A DNA stretch of 64,000 nt from Citrobacter sp. Marseille-Q6884 (GCF_945906775.1 NZ_CAMDRE010000001.1:1736001-1800000), one strand, 5' to 3'; shown: positions 1-7,358, counted from the first letter of the stretch. A program made the numbers and translations. The notes: generated from the letters alone by a model not told the origin.

Positions 1-940
1 TGTCCGTTTTCACCCACTGGCGCAGGTCTGCCCACAGCCCACCCAGATAGCGGTTAAACGCGTCGTCTTCTTTCAGATAACTTTTGAGGCTTTCCGCCCG
101 TGCCGCCATCTCTGGATCGTGTTTCAGTTTGTCGATCAGCTTTAACGTGGCGCGATCGAAGGCGTGGCGGATCTGATGCGCCCGATCGTGGCTGATATCA
201 TCCAGCAGGGAGTTAACCGCATCAGACACCAGTTCGGCGCTATGCTCGCCCAGCCATTCGGTCGGCAGGATCTTCGCTTTTAGCGGGTGTTCGGTCTCCA
301 GCCAGCGCACAATGTGTTGAGCAATAAACGCCCGTGAACTGTCGCGCTGCAGCAGGGCGATCAATTGCGAAATCAGCGTATCCAGCAGGACCTGATGGCG
401 ATTGTTTTTGGTCATGCTTTCCAGCATTAACGCGCTGGTCCCGGAGAGATCAACCTTATCAATCGCCTTGTGCACTGCCCGTTTGATCAAACGCTGGATC
501 CGGGCATCGTCGGTCAGTTCCAGAAAACCGCTCATGATCTGTAGCAAATGTTGACCAATGCGTTGGGCGTTGTCTGGCTGACTGAACCAGTTGCCGATCA
601 GCAGTGCCGGTTCATGACGGCGGATCAACGCCACCAGAGACTGGGTATCGAGAAACTTCTCTTGCACAAACTGACCCAGATTTTCGCCAATCCTCTCTTT
701 ATTGCGCGGAATAATCGCCGTATGTCGCGAGATAAATGGTATGGGAACCCGACGAAACAGCGCGACCACGGCGAACCAGTCCGCCAGTGCGCCCACCATC
801 GCTGCTTCGGCTATCGCCTTGATGCCGAGGACCCAAAAGTTGGGCGGCAGAAACAGTGTGATGACAAACGTCGCGGCAGCGATGAGCAACAGAGAGAGCG
901 CCAGTCGCTTGGCGCGTTTGAGTTCAGCAATTTTATTCAT
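1..940 (-). CDS. yjiN: YjiN, DUF445 membrane protein (3' part outside window)
   Basis: Reading leftward from the ATG at 938-940, the frame stays open to base 1, so about 313 residues of the N-terminal part are present and the C-terminus is cut by the window edge. The protein starts MNKIAELKRAKRLALSLLL and continues with a hydrophobic segment, then the motif ALADWFAVVALFRR typical of the DUF445 family, followed by a long helical, charged region. The order and wording match E. coli YjiN as I remember it. Function is unknown; the family is inner-membrane associated. A REP element lies between it and mdtM, so the two are probably separate units. Confidence 0.93.
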   Translation of the reverse strand, partial: MNKIAELKRAKRLALSLLLIAAATFVITLFLPPNFWVLGIKAIAEAAMVGALADWFAVVALFRRVPIPFISRHTAIIPRNKERIGENLGQFVQEKFLDTQSLVALIRRHEPALLIGNWFSQPDNAQRIGQHLLQIMSGFLELTDDARIQRLIKRAVHKAIDKVDLSGTSALMLESMTKNNRHQVLLDTLISQLIALLQRDSSRAFIAQHIVRWLETEHPLKAKILPTEWLGEHSAELVSDAVNSLLDDISHDRAHQIRHAFDRATLKLIDKLKHDPEMAARAESLKSYLKEDDAFNRYLGGLWADLRQWVKTD

Positions 941-998
941 AAACGTAAGGATAGAGCCAGACGGGAGGATCGTGCAAAAATTGTGATCTGCATCGAAG

Positions 999-1030
999 GC
1001 CGGACAGCGCGGTGATAAGCGCCATCCGGC
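999..1030. repeat. REP palindrome
   Basis: An imperfect inverted repeat begins GCCGGACAGCGC and ends GCGCCATCCGGC. This is the usual enterobacterial REP (palindromic unit) pattern and lies between yjiN and mdtM. Confidence 0.8.
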
Positions 1031-1036
1031 AACGGT

Positions 1037-2278
1037 TTATTTCTCAATCGCCAGTTCGGTGACGTCGTGCTGATGCACGCGTTTTAGCAGTCCTGCCAGC
1101 GTGAACACAACGGCGATGCCAGCAACCACCGCCAGCAGGTGAAACGAAAGCCTGCCACCGTGAAACCACAGCCAGCGCCCGATTTCGACAGCAACCGCCA
1201 TCACTGTCAGGATCACCATGTTCAGCGACGCGGAAACCGTACCTTTCGGCAAGCTGTTGGAAAATAGCGTAAAGCGAAACAATGTCGGGAAGATCATCCC
1301 GATACCGAATGCATACAGACTGGTCCCCAACACTGACCACAGCCAGACGTGCGGCCACAGTAGGTTGCCCACGATCAGTACGGCCAGCCCGCTCAGTTGG
1401 ATGGGGACGGCACGCCAGACAAAGCGCGGTTGGGTCGGATCTTTCACAAAACGAACCACGACCATATTCGCCACGATCACCGCGCCAAATACGGGCACTT
1501 GCGCCCAGGCGAACTGCGAGGTAGTCATGCCGCCCGCGTCAATCAGGATCACCGGTGAGACCGCGACCCAACTCATCATCGGGATATAACTCAATGAAAG
1601 GGTTGCGGCTCCAAACAGGAAGATCCGATTACGAAAAACGTCGCGGAAATCACGCAGTACGCTGCGTGCGCTAAACGGTATCGCACCGCGCTGGACAGTT
1701 TCCGGCATAGCCATCAGCAGGCCAATAAAGGCGATGAGACCCATGACGGCGATAATGGCAAACAGGATCTTCCAGTGCACAAAGTGCATCAGCGCCGCCC
1801 CGGAGAGCGGGCCAATAACCGGCGCGACCAGCACGATAGAGGTGATGACCGCCATCAGTTTGATCGCCTTTGTCTGACCAAACGCCTCCTGCACCGTCAC
1901 ATACCCCACGGTGGCGATAAAGCAGATGCTGGTGCCCTGAACAAAACGAGCGACCAGAAATTGCGTCATGGAGGTGGTGAACAGCGTGGCTGCACAGGCG
2001 AGAGTGAAGATGAGCGCGCCCGCAATCAACACCGGCCGGCGGCCAATTCGGTCGGAAAGCGGCCCTAACAACCACTGTAGCGCCATGCCGCCCGCCAGAT
2101 AAAGGCTGACCGCTGCAGGCGCCAGACTGACGTCGGCGTTGAAATCCCGCACCACATTGATGATACCTGGCTGGATGAGATCTGTTGACAGATAGGCGGC
2201 GAAGTCATAGAGAATCAACGCACAAGGGAAAAAAAACGTCGTAGCGCGTTGGGAGAAAAACGCGAAAATCCGTTGCAT
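1037..2278 (-). CDS. mdtM: MdtM, MFS multidrug efflux transporter
   Basis: 413 residues with about twelve hydrophobic segments and the MFS loop 2-3 motif in GPLSDRIGRRPV. The sequence LSTDLIQPGIINVVRDF closely follows E. coli MdtM (YjiO), a proton-driven exporter of lipophilic cations, chloramphenicol and bile salts in the inner membrane. The frame is open further upstream to 2329, but I chose the ATG at 2278 because AAGGAG sits just before it and the length then fits the family (about 410). It stands alone, with REP DNA after its stop. Confidence 0.94.
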   Translation of the reverse strand: MQRIFAFFSQRATTFFFPCALILYDFAAYLSTDLIQPGIINVVRDFNADVSLAPAAVSLYLAGGMALQWLLGPLSDRIGRRPVLIAGALIFTLACAATLFTTSMTQFLVARFVQGTSICFIATVGYVTVQEAFGQTKAIKLMAVITSIVLVAPVIGPLSGAALMHFVHWKILFAIIAVMGLIAFIGLLMAMPETVQRGAIPFSARSVLRDFRDVFRNRIFLFGAATLSLSYIPMMSWVAVSPVILIDAGGMTTSQFAWAQVPVFGAVIVANMVVVRFVKDPTQPRFVWRAVPIQLSGLAVLIVGNLLWPHVWLWSVLGTSLYAFGIGMIFPTLFRFTLFSNSLPKGTVSASLNMVILTVMAVAVEIGRWLWFHGGRLSFHLLAVVAGIAVVFTLAGLLKRVHQHDVTELAIEK

Positions 2279-2805
2279 AAAACAACTCCTTGTCGGGAGA
2301 AAACCCTCAACGGGAATAGCGAAATTCAATACCGTCTTAAAGACGTCAGACCGATGACAGAAAGAAAACAGACTGCAAATGTACTGAATTTCATGTAATC
2401 AAAAACACTGCCTGCACGAAACGCAAACAGGAAAAACGCTCACTGATTCGGGTCAGAAAACGTAACGATTACAGGTCACAATCAGCACATCGCACCTCAG
2501 GAAGAGTAAGTTGAACGGAAAGTAGTCACTTGCAGTGTAATTCTAATTCGATGTTAATCAAACGCGTTTTTCTGGTTAATTGTCAGAAAATACCCATTCT
2601 AATCTCAGCAGAAATCGCAGAATGACCCACTGTAAGAGCCACGATGAGTAACGGTAAACCGCGTGGTGGATTCCAGAAAAATGAGGGGGTTGTACAAAGT
2701 CGGGTTTATCTCTGAAAACGCCTCGCAAAGATAAAAAGAGTGGCGTGAGGGGATGATTTATCATCGCTAAAGTGATGGCATCTTGTTTCCAGGTGACGGA
2801 TCGCC
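2279..2805. other. Intergenic region between mdtM and the Rpn gene
   Basis: About 530 bases between two divergent genes. It must hold the promoters of both. I see no convincing reading frame, RNA gene or clear operator; the left half is moderately AT-rich. Confidence 0.5.
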
Positions 2806-3756
2806 ATGCACAAAGCACCGACCTCTACGCCGCATGATGCGGTGTTTAAAACGTTTTTACATCACCCTGAGACCGCCCGGGATTTTCTTGAGATTCATTT
2901 ACCTGCTTCGTTGCGTGAATCGTGTGACCTGCAAACGTTGAAACTGGAATCTGACAGTTTCATTGAAGAGAATTTACGTGCCTGTTACTCGGATGTGATG
3001 TGGTCACTGAAAACGACGGAAGGTGATGGTTATATCTACGTCGTGATTGAGCATCAGAGTTCACCGGATGCACATATGGCGTTCAGGTTGATGCGTTATG
3101 CGATAGCGGCAATGCAGCAACACTTAGATGCCGGACATAAGCAACTGCCGCTGGTGGTGCCAATGTTGTTTTACCATGGTACTCAAAGCCCGTATCCCTA
3201 CTCGTTGTGCTGGCTGGATGAATTCGCCAACCCGAAATTGGCACGGCAGCTTTACGCTGCGGCATTTCCACTGGTGGACATTACGGTCATCCCGGATGAT
3301 GAGATTGTGCAGCATCGGCGCATGGCGCTGCTGGAGTTAATACAAAAACATATTCGCCAGCGCGATCTTATGGGGTTGGTTGAGCAAATCGTTTCCCTGT
3401 TACTTACCGGATTCACTAATGACAGCCAGATAAAGACGCTGTTTAATTATATTTTATGCACCGGCGATGCCCCTCGATTCAATGAGTTTATCCGTGAGGT
3501 TGCCGAGCGTTCGCCGCAACATAAGGAGCATTTGATGACAATTGCGGAAAGATTGCATGAAGCAGGCTTACAAAAAGGCAGGATGGAAGGGCTACAAGAA
3601 GGTAGGTTGGAAGGTAAAAAAGAAGGGATGCTGGAAGGACAACGCGCCGAAGCACGGCGTATTGCATGCACCATGCTGGCAGACGGTATCGATATCAGCA
3701 CAGTACAAAAGATTACCCGGCTTTCCGTCGAGGATCTGCAGCAGTTAAGCCATTAG
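2806..3756 (+). CDS. Rpn-family PD-(D/E)XK nuclease (RpnL, recombination-promoting nuclease / transposase-like)
   Basis: 316 residues, beginning MHKAPTSTPHDAVFKTFLHHP, the usual opening of Rpn (formerly transposase_31/YhgA) proteins. The nuclease core is visible: Asp63 in YSDVMWS and Glu82-x-Gln84 in IEHQSS, the D...ExQ form of the PD-(D/E)XK site. The C-terminal third carries six tetrapeptide repeats followed by a short helical tail. Rpn proteins are metal-dependent DNases that raise RecA-independent recombination, and are reported to act as phage-defence toxins controlled by an internally translated C-terminal antitoxin. By position it corresponds to E. coli yjiP (rpnD), which is broken in K-12 as I recall, whereas this copy is intact. 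Confidence 0.9.
   Translation: MHKAPTSTPHDAVFKTFLHHPETARDFLEIHLPASLRESCDLQTLKLESDSFIEENLRACYSDVMWSLKTTEGDGYIYVVIEHQSSPDAHMAFRLMRYAIAAMQQHLDAGHKQLPLVVPMLFYHGTQSPYPYSLCWLDEFANPKLARQLYAAAFPLVDITVIPDDEIVQHRRMALLELIQKHIRQRDLMGLVEQIVSLLLTGFTNDSQIKTLFNYILCTGDAPRFNEFIREVAERSPQHKEHLMTIAERLHEAGLQKGRMEGLQEGRLEGKKEGMLEGQRAEARRIACTMLADGIDISTVQKITRLSVEDLQQLSH
3535..3756 (+). CDS. Putative internal in-frame product RpnS (intragenic antitoxin)
   Basis: An ATG at 3535 lies in frame with the Rpn gene at residue 244 and is preceded by AAGGAG at 3523-3528, six bases before it. This is a stronger ribosome-binding site than the one before the full-length start. It would give a 73-residue protein starting MTIAERLHEAGLQKG that contains all the tetrapeptide repeats and the tail but no nuclease residues. 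Separately translated RpnS proteins that bind and block RpnL are known for other Rpn genes; the present start is inferred from that precedent and the visible Shine-Dalgarno. Confidence 0.65.
   Translation: MTIAERLHEAGLQKGRMEGLQEGRLEGKKEGMLEGQRAEARRIACTMLADGIDISTVQKITRLSVEDLQQLSH
3568..3639 (+). repeat. Six 12-bp in-frame repeats encoding xxEG/xxKG tetrapeptides
   Basis: The codons read LQKG, RMEG, LQEG, RLEG, KKEG, MLEG in succession. The fixed Gly every fourth residue with charged partners matches the variable-number tetrapeptide array of Rpn C-terminal domains, which forms a dimerisation helix. Confidence 0.85.
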
Positions 3757-3760
3757 GCAT

Positions 3761-3832
3761 CACCGGAGCAGGGTACTCTCCAGCCCGGTCATCTCTGTGA
3801 TACCTGACGTTGGGCTGCGATACGCTCCGGTG
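3761..3832 (+). other. Long imperfect hairpin downstream of the Rpn gene
   Basis: The ends CACCGGAGC (3761-3769) and GCTCCGGTG (3824-3832) are perfect complements. Inside, CAGCCC (3781-3786) pairs with GGGCTG (3812-3817), and GGTCATC with GATACC allowing one bulge. The nested stems suggest a structured RNA element, either an mRNA 3' end or a small RNA; I do not recognise a known family. Confidence 0.45.
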
Positions 3833-3854
3833 GCGTGATTTTTCTTCCACCGAT

Positions 3855-3886
3855 AAAAGCTGGGCGTGATCACTCCCGGCTTTTTT
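3855..3886 (+). terminator. Rho-independent terminator after the Rpn gene
   Basis: AAAGCTGGGCGTGATC and its near-complement ACTCCCGGCTTT form a stem that runs directly into TTTTTT. It separates the Rpn unit, including the hairpin before it, from the MarR operon. Confidence 0.7.
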
Positions 3887-3934
3887 ATATTCATCGCGTT
3901 TATCAATTTATGCTTACTGACAGTCTGTTTCTTG

Positions 3935-3954
3935 ATACTTATCCTGGTAAGTAT
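3935..3954. promoter_or_regulatory. Palindrome, candidate MarR-type operator
   Basis: ATACTTA and TAAGTAT flank a six-base spacer, giving a 20-bp inverted repeat 33 bases before the MarR gene. The size and position are typical of an autoregulatory MarR operator overlapping a promoter; TATTAT at 3952-3957 could be the -10 box. Confidence 0.5.
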
Positions 3955-3986
3955 TATTTTCTAACCTGCAACGAGAGGAAAGAAAC

Positions 3987-4451
3987 ATGACTGAAGATGA
4001 ACGGTTCGCCTGCCGCCCGATGGGGATGCGCATGGCAATGGTCGTGCGCCAGTGGCGTGCCATTATTGATGCTGCCATCACTGACACCGGCCTGACACAG
4101 TCAAGCTGGACGGTTCTGATGCAGTTGCATCAACTGGGCGATAATGTCTCAGTCAGTGAACTGGCGGATGTGCAGGGCATTGAACTGCCGCCGCTGATGC
4201 GCACCCTCTCGCAGCTGGAAAAGCAGGGCTATCTGCTGCGTTCCACATCGCCTTATGACAAACGCATCCGCCTGCTGACGTTGACCGCGCAAGGTCGTAC
4301 AAGGCTGGAAGCGTTAAACCGGGTGATCGAGGACTATCAACACCGCGTCACCTGCACGATTCCTGAAGCGCAGCTTGCCTCCTTCAGCGCCACCTTAAAT
4401 CAAATCGCCTGCAATTTGCGGACAATCCGCGAAGAAGACAATCAACACTAA
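3987..4451 (+). CDS. MarR-family transcriptional regulator
   Basis: 154 residues. A winged helix-turn-helix is clear in the middle (about residues 35-105): TQSSWTVLMQLHQLGDNVSVSELADVQGIE, then LPPLMRTLSQLEKQGYLLRS with the wing motif SPYDKRIRLLTLTAQGR, corresponding to the D-x-R motif of MarR proteins. A good Shine-Dalgarno (GAGAGGAAAG) precedes the ATG. It is the first gene of a three-gene operon with an HlyD adaptor (6 bases downstream) and a DUF2955 permease, so it probably represses this efflux system and responds to an aromatic or phenolic ligand. Ligand unknown. It has no K-12 counterpart at this position. Confidence 0.9.
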   Translation: MTEDERFACRPMGMRMAMVVRQWRAIIDAAITDTGLTQSSWTVLMQLHQLGDNVSVSELADVQGIELPPLMRTLSQLEKQGYLLRSTSPYDKRIRLLTLTAQGRTRLEALNRVIEDYQHRVTCTIPEAQLASFSATLNQIACNLRTIREEDNQH

Positions 4452-4457
4452 AAAACG

Positions 4458-5525
4458 ATGATGACCCCAGAACAAAAATTTGCCCGTTGGGTAAGGGTGA
4501 GTATTGCCGCTTTCCTTGTGATATTCGCCTGGTTTATTGTTGCCGATATCTGGATCCCGCTGACGCCGGACTCCACGGTGATGCGCGTGGTGACGCCGGT
4601 TTCCTCCCGCGTTTCCGGCTATGTCTCACAGGTTTATGTGACCAACAATAGCCAGGTTAAGCAGGGCGAACTGCTGTATGAGCTGGATCCGACACCTTTC
4701 ATCAACAAAGTCGAGGCCGCACAAATCGCCCTTGAGCAGGCGAAGCTGAGCAACCAACAATTGGATGCGCAGATCGCCTCTGCGCGCGCCAATCTGCGCA
4801 CTGCACAATTTACCGCCCGTAACGATAAGACGACCTTTGATCGCTATCAGCGTCTGAGCACGATGCAGAATGTCTCGCAGTCGGATCTCGACAAGGTGCG
4901 CACCACCTGGCAGACCAGCGAGCAGTCGGTGGCAGCGCTCAGCGCCAGTATTCAGAACCTGTTGATTCAGCGCGGCGAGCGCGATGACAACCGCAATGTG
5001 ACGCTGCAAAAATACCGCAACGCGCTGGAAGAAGCACAACTGAATCTCGCCTGGACGAAGGTCCATGCACAGACTGACGGCACGGTGAGCAACCTTCAGC
5101 TTAGCCCCGGTCTTTACGCTACTGCTGCCACGCCGCTGCTGGCGCTGGTCAGCCATCAGACCGACATCGTGGCTGATTTTCGCGAGAAAAGTCTGCGTCA
5201 CACCCGGGTAGATACTGATGCCGCTGTGGTGTTCGATGCCATGCCGGGTAAGGTTTTTTCTGCACGCGTTACCAGCAGCGATGCCGGTATTCTGGCGGGT
5301 CAGGAACAGGTCAATGGTCAGTTGTCGCAGCCAGAACAATCCACCCGCTGGGTGCGTGATGCTCAGCGTATGCGCATTCATGTGGCGCTGGATAAACCCC
5401 TGGATGCACCGCTGCCGACCGGCGCGCGCGCGACGGTGCAGCTTTACAACAGTGATGGACCGTTTGCACGCACCTTTGCCGGAGCACAGATCCACCTCGT
5501 GAGCTGGCTTCACTATGTCTATTAA
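4458..5525 (+). CDS. HlyD/EmrA-type periplasmic adaptor subunit
   Basis: 355 residues: a single N-terminal membrane anchor (about residues 12-32), then a biotinyl-lipoyl-like half domain (VSSRVSGYVSQVYVTNNSQVKQGELL), a long coiled-coil hairpin (about 75-190), and the second lipoyl half and beta-barrel (TDGTVSNLQLSPGLYA). This is the membrane fusion layout of AaeA, EmrA and YibH. The start is ATGATG at 4458/4461 with no clear Shine-Dalgarno, which suggests coupling to the regulator just upstream. It overlaps the downstream permease by 11 bases, so the two very probably assemble as one pump. Substrate is unknown. Confidence 0.9.
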   Translation: MMTPEQKFARWVRVSIAAFLVIFAWFIVADIWIPLTPDSTVMRVVTPVSSRVSGYVSQVYVTNNSQVKQGELLYELDPTPFINKVEAAQIALEQAKLSNQQLDAQIASARANLRTAQFTARNDKTTFDRYQRLSTMQNVSQSDLDKVRTTWQTSEQSVAALSASIQNLLIQRGERDDNRNVTLQKYRNALEEAQLNLAWTKVHAQTDGTVSNLQLSPGLYATAATPLLALVSHQTDIVADFREKSLRHTRVDTDAAVVFDAMPGKVFSARVTSSDAGILAGQEQVNGQLSQPEQSTRWVRDAQRMRIHVALDKPLDAPLPTGARATVQLYNSDGPFARTFAGAQIHLVSWLHYVY

Positions 5526-6579
5526 CACGCTGGCTCACGTCTTTACCCCGCACGGGAATATCGTCTACACCGCCAATGATTTTCGCCAGACCCTGCGTAT
5601 CGCTGTTGCCGGGACAATCGCGCTGAGTCTCTCGACCTTCTACAACGTGCAATACGGCGTGTTCTTTGTGGTTTACCCGCTGATGCTGCTGTCGCTGGTA
5701 CCGGTATTCAACCGCCATGTGGCAAGCCAGTTCGTGTTCAGCGCGGCGGTGAACTGCGTCGAAATGGTGCTGATTGTCGGCTATCTCTCGCAGTGGCCGC
5801 TGATGATGACGCTGGTAGTGTTTGGCCTGTACGTGATGCGTTTTCGTTTTATGAGCAAAGGGCCGCTGTTTCTGCTCGGCTCGATGGGCGTGGTGTGTCA
5901 GAGCACGATGCTCAACTTTATGAGCTATCCCACGACCAACTGGCATACGTTGATGTTCTCCAATATGGAGGCCTGCGTGATGGCGGTGGCGCTGAGCGCG
6001 CTGCTGCACTATCTGATCCCGGACGTCGAGCCGCGCCAGCCGCCGCCGCGTATTGAGAAAGATGCCGCGCGAGTTCGCCACGAGTCGCTGCTTTCCGGCA
6101 CGGTGGCGACGATGATTTTTGTCATCTTCCAGCTTTGCGATCTGAGCGATTCGCTGTCGGCGCTGATGGCGGGCATTCTGATCCTGTTTCCGATGCACTA
6201 CCGCGGCGCGGTGATCAGCTCGATCTGGCGCGTGGTCGGCGTGGTGCTGGCCTGCCTGTATATTCTGCTGGTGCAGTTGCTTATCTATGATTTCAGCAAC
6301 CATATGGTGCTGATGATGCCGCTGATCGGCCTCGGGCTGGCATTCAGTGCCCGCCTGCATGTGATGGAGAAAGTCGGTGCGGGCGTGGGTTTTGCCAGTA
6401 TCACCACTATCGGCATTATGTTCGGCCAGAACCTGCACCCGGATCAGGACCTGGTGTTCAGCGATTTGTATCGCATCACCTCCGTCACCGTGGCGCTGGT
6501 GGCAACATTAACGATGGTTTTTCTGGTACACCGGATCCTGAATGGCTTTGCCGCGACGCGGTTTGTGATTACGGAGTGA
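5515..6579 (+). CDS. DUF2955 / FUSC-like inner-membrane permease
   Basis: 354 residues with two blocks of hydrophobic helices (about 25-170 and 195-345) separated by a cytoplasmic linker rich in Pro and Arg (EPRQPPPRIEKDAARVRHES). This is the DUF2955 pattern, related to fusaric acid resistance/AaeB-type pumps but without their large soluble domain. The start ATG lies inside the end of the adaptor gene, a sign of translational coupling. With the adaptor it should form a proton-driven efflux pump reaching an outer-membrane channel such as TolC, which is not encoded here. Confidence 0.85.
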   Translation: MSINTLAHVFTPHGNIVYTANDFRQTLRIAVAGTIALSLSTFYNVQYGVFFVVYPLMLLSLVPVFNRHVASQFVFSAAVNCVEMVLIVGYLSQWPLMMTLVVFGLYVMRFRFMSKGPLFLLGSMGVVCQSTMLNFMSYPTTNWHTLMFSNMEACVMAVALSALLHYLIPDVEPRQPPPRIEKDAARVRHESLLSGTVATMIFVIFQLCDLSDSLSALMAGILILFPMHYRGAVISSIWRVVGVVLACLYILLVQLLIYDFSNHMVLMMPLIGLGLAFSARLHVMEKVGAGVGFASITTIGIMFGQNLHPDQDLVFSDLYRITSVTVALVATLTMVFLVHRILNGFAATRFVITE

Positions 6580-6585
6580 GTGGTT

Positions 6586-6661
6586 CCCGACAGCGCAGTG
6601 CCATCGGGCATCTGAGCGATTATTTCTGCCTATGCCGGATGGCGGCTGCGGCTTATCCGGC
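6586..6661. repeat. Pair of REP palindromes (BIME)
   Basis: One unit spans 6586-6609 (CCCGACAGCGC...CCATCGGGC) and a second spans 6634-6661 (GCCGGATGGCGG...TTATCCGGC). They end the efflux operon. Confidence 0.75.
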
Positions 6662-6731
6662 CTACAACATTCAATCAATGATCGTCAAAACGTGAAGCTA
6701 TTTCCAACAATCGAGGTATAATTGCAGGATA

Positions 6732-6759
6732 ATTGTATATACTTTTTTGTATATACAAT
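6732..6759. promoter_or_regulatory. Perfect 11-bp inverted repeat before brnT, candidate BrnA operator
   Basis: ATTGTATATAC (6732-6742) and its exact complement GTATATACAAT (6749-6759) are separated by TTTTTT. The palindrome ends 14 bases before the brnT start, where an autorepressing BrnA dimer would bind; TATAC elements within it could also serve as a -10 box. Confidence 0.65.
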
Positions 6760-6773
6760 CAGGGATGAAATTC

Positions 6774-7060
6774 ATGCCAACAGAGTTTGAGTGGGATGCA
6801 AACAAGGCACAAAGCAACCACCGTAAACATGGCGTTCGATTTGAGGATGCGGTTCTGGTATTTGACGATCCCCGGCATTTGTCGCGTCAGGATCGTTATG
6901 AGAACGGTGAGTATCGGTGGCAGACCATTGGGATGATGCACGGTATTGTGTCATTCTGGTTGCACATAGTGTTCGGTTTGAAAGTGGGAATGAAATTATT
7001 CGCATCATCAGCGCCAGAAAGGCAGACCGTAAAGAGAGGAATCGTTATGAGCATGGTTAA
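6774..7060 (+). pseudogene. brnT: BrnT-family ribonuclease toxin, frameshifted
   Basis: The first 58 or so codons read MPTEFEWDANKAQSNHRKHG, then VRFEDAVLVFDDPRHLSR, a standard BrnT start. After HGIV (about 6948) the BrnT sequence jumps to the next frame, where it continues VILVAHSVRFESGNEIIRI, then ISARKADRKERNRYEHG, with a stop at 7058-7060. The span of 287 bases is one short of 96 codons, so a single base is missing near 6948-6951 (GTGTC where GTNGTC is expected). In the shifted frame the remainder runs without a stop into brnA. The toxin is therefore probably inactive, unless the deletion is a sequencing error. ATG 6774 is favoured over 6765 because AGGG lies at a proper distance. Confidence 0.85.
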
Positions 7061-7349
7061 ACATAAACGCGGCAGCGCATCCGCGCTGAATGCTCAGCAT
7101 GACGCTGAACTGAAAGCGCTGGCGAATAAATCGGATGATGATATTGATTACAGCGACATTCCCGTGACCGAAGATGAGCAGTGGTCAGAGGCTAATCGCG
7201 GTAAGTTTTTCCGCCCGTTGAAAACGCAGGCGTCTGTGCGTATTGATGCCGATGTGATGGAGTGGCTGAAACGCCCTGGAAAAGGATACCAGACGCGCCT
7301 TAATGCCATTTTGCGTGAAGCGATGCTGCGCGAGCAAAATAAGAAATAG
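7047..7349 (+). CDS. brnA: BrnA-family antitoxin
   Basis: 100 residues from the ATG at 7047, which overlaps the original brnT stop by 14 bases and has AGAGAGGA before it. The N-terminal half is acidic and flexible; the C-terminal half (VRIDADVMEWLKRPGKG, YQTRLNAILREAM) is the ribbon-helix-helix DNA-binding and dimerisation part of BrnA. BrnA neutralises BrnT and represses the operon. Because of the upstream one-base deletion, brnA is now also in frame with the 5' part of brnT, so a 190-plus-residue BrnT-BrnA fusion could be made as well as free BrnA. Confidence 0.85.
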   Translation: MSMVKHKRGSASALNAQHDAELKALANKSDDDIDYSDIPVTEDEQWSEANRGKFFRPLKTQASVRIDADVMEWLKRPGKGYQTRLNAILREAMLREQNKK

Positions 7350-7358
7350 TGAGTTGAT

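Noticed and set aside
548..1015. 155-codon plus-strand frame opposite yjiN
   Set aside because: The minus strand encodes a clear DUF445 protein here; the plus frame has shadow-type composition.
2576..2818. 80-codon minus-strand frame in the mdtM-Rpn gap
   Set aside because: No Shine-Dalgarno, no recognisable family, and its start overlaps the Rpn gene start.
5311..6438. Long open frame on the minus strand (375 codons) across the efflux permease gene
   Set aside because: It is very His/Gln/Arg-rich, overlaps two well-supported plus-strand genes, and has the composition of an antisense shadow of a GC-rich gene.
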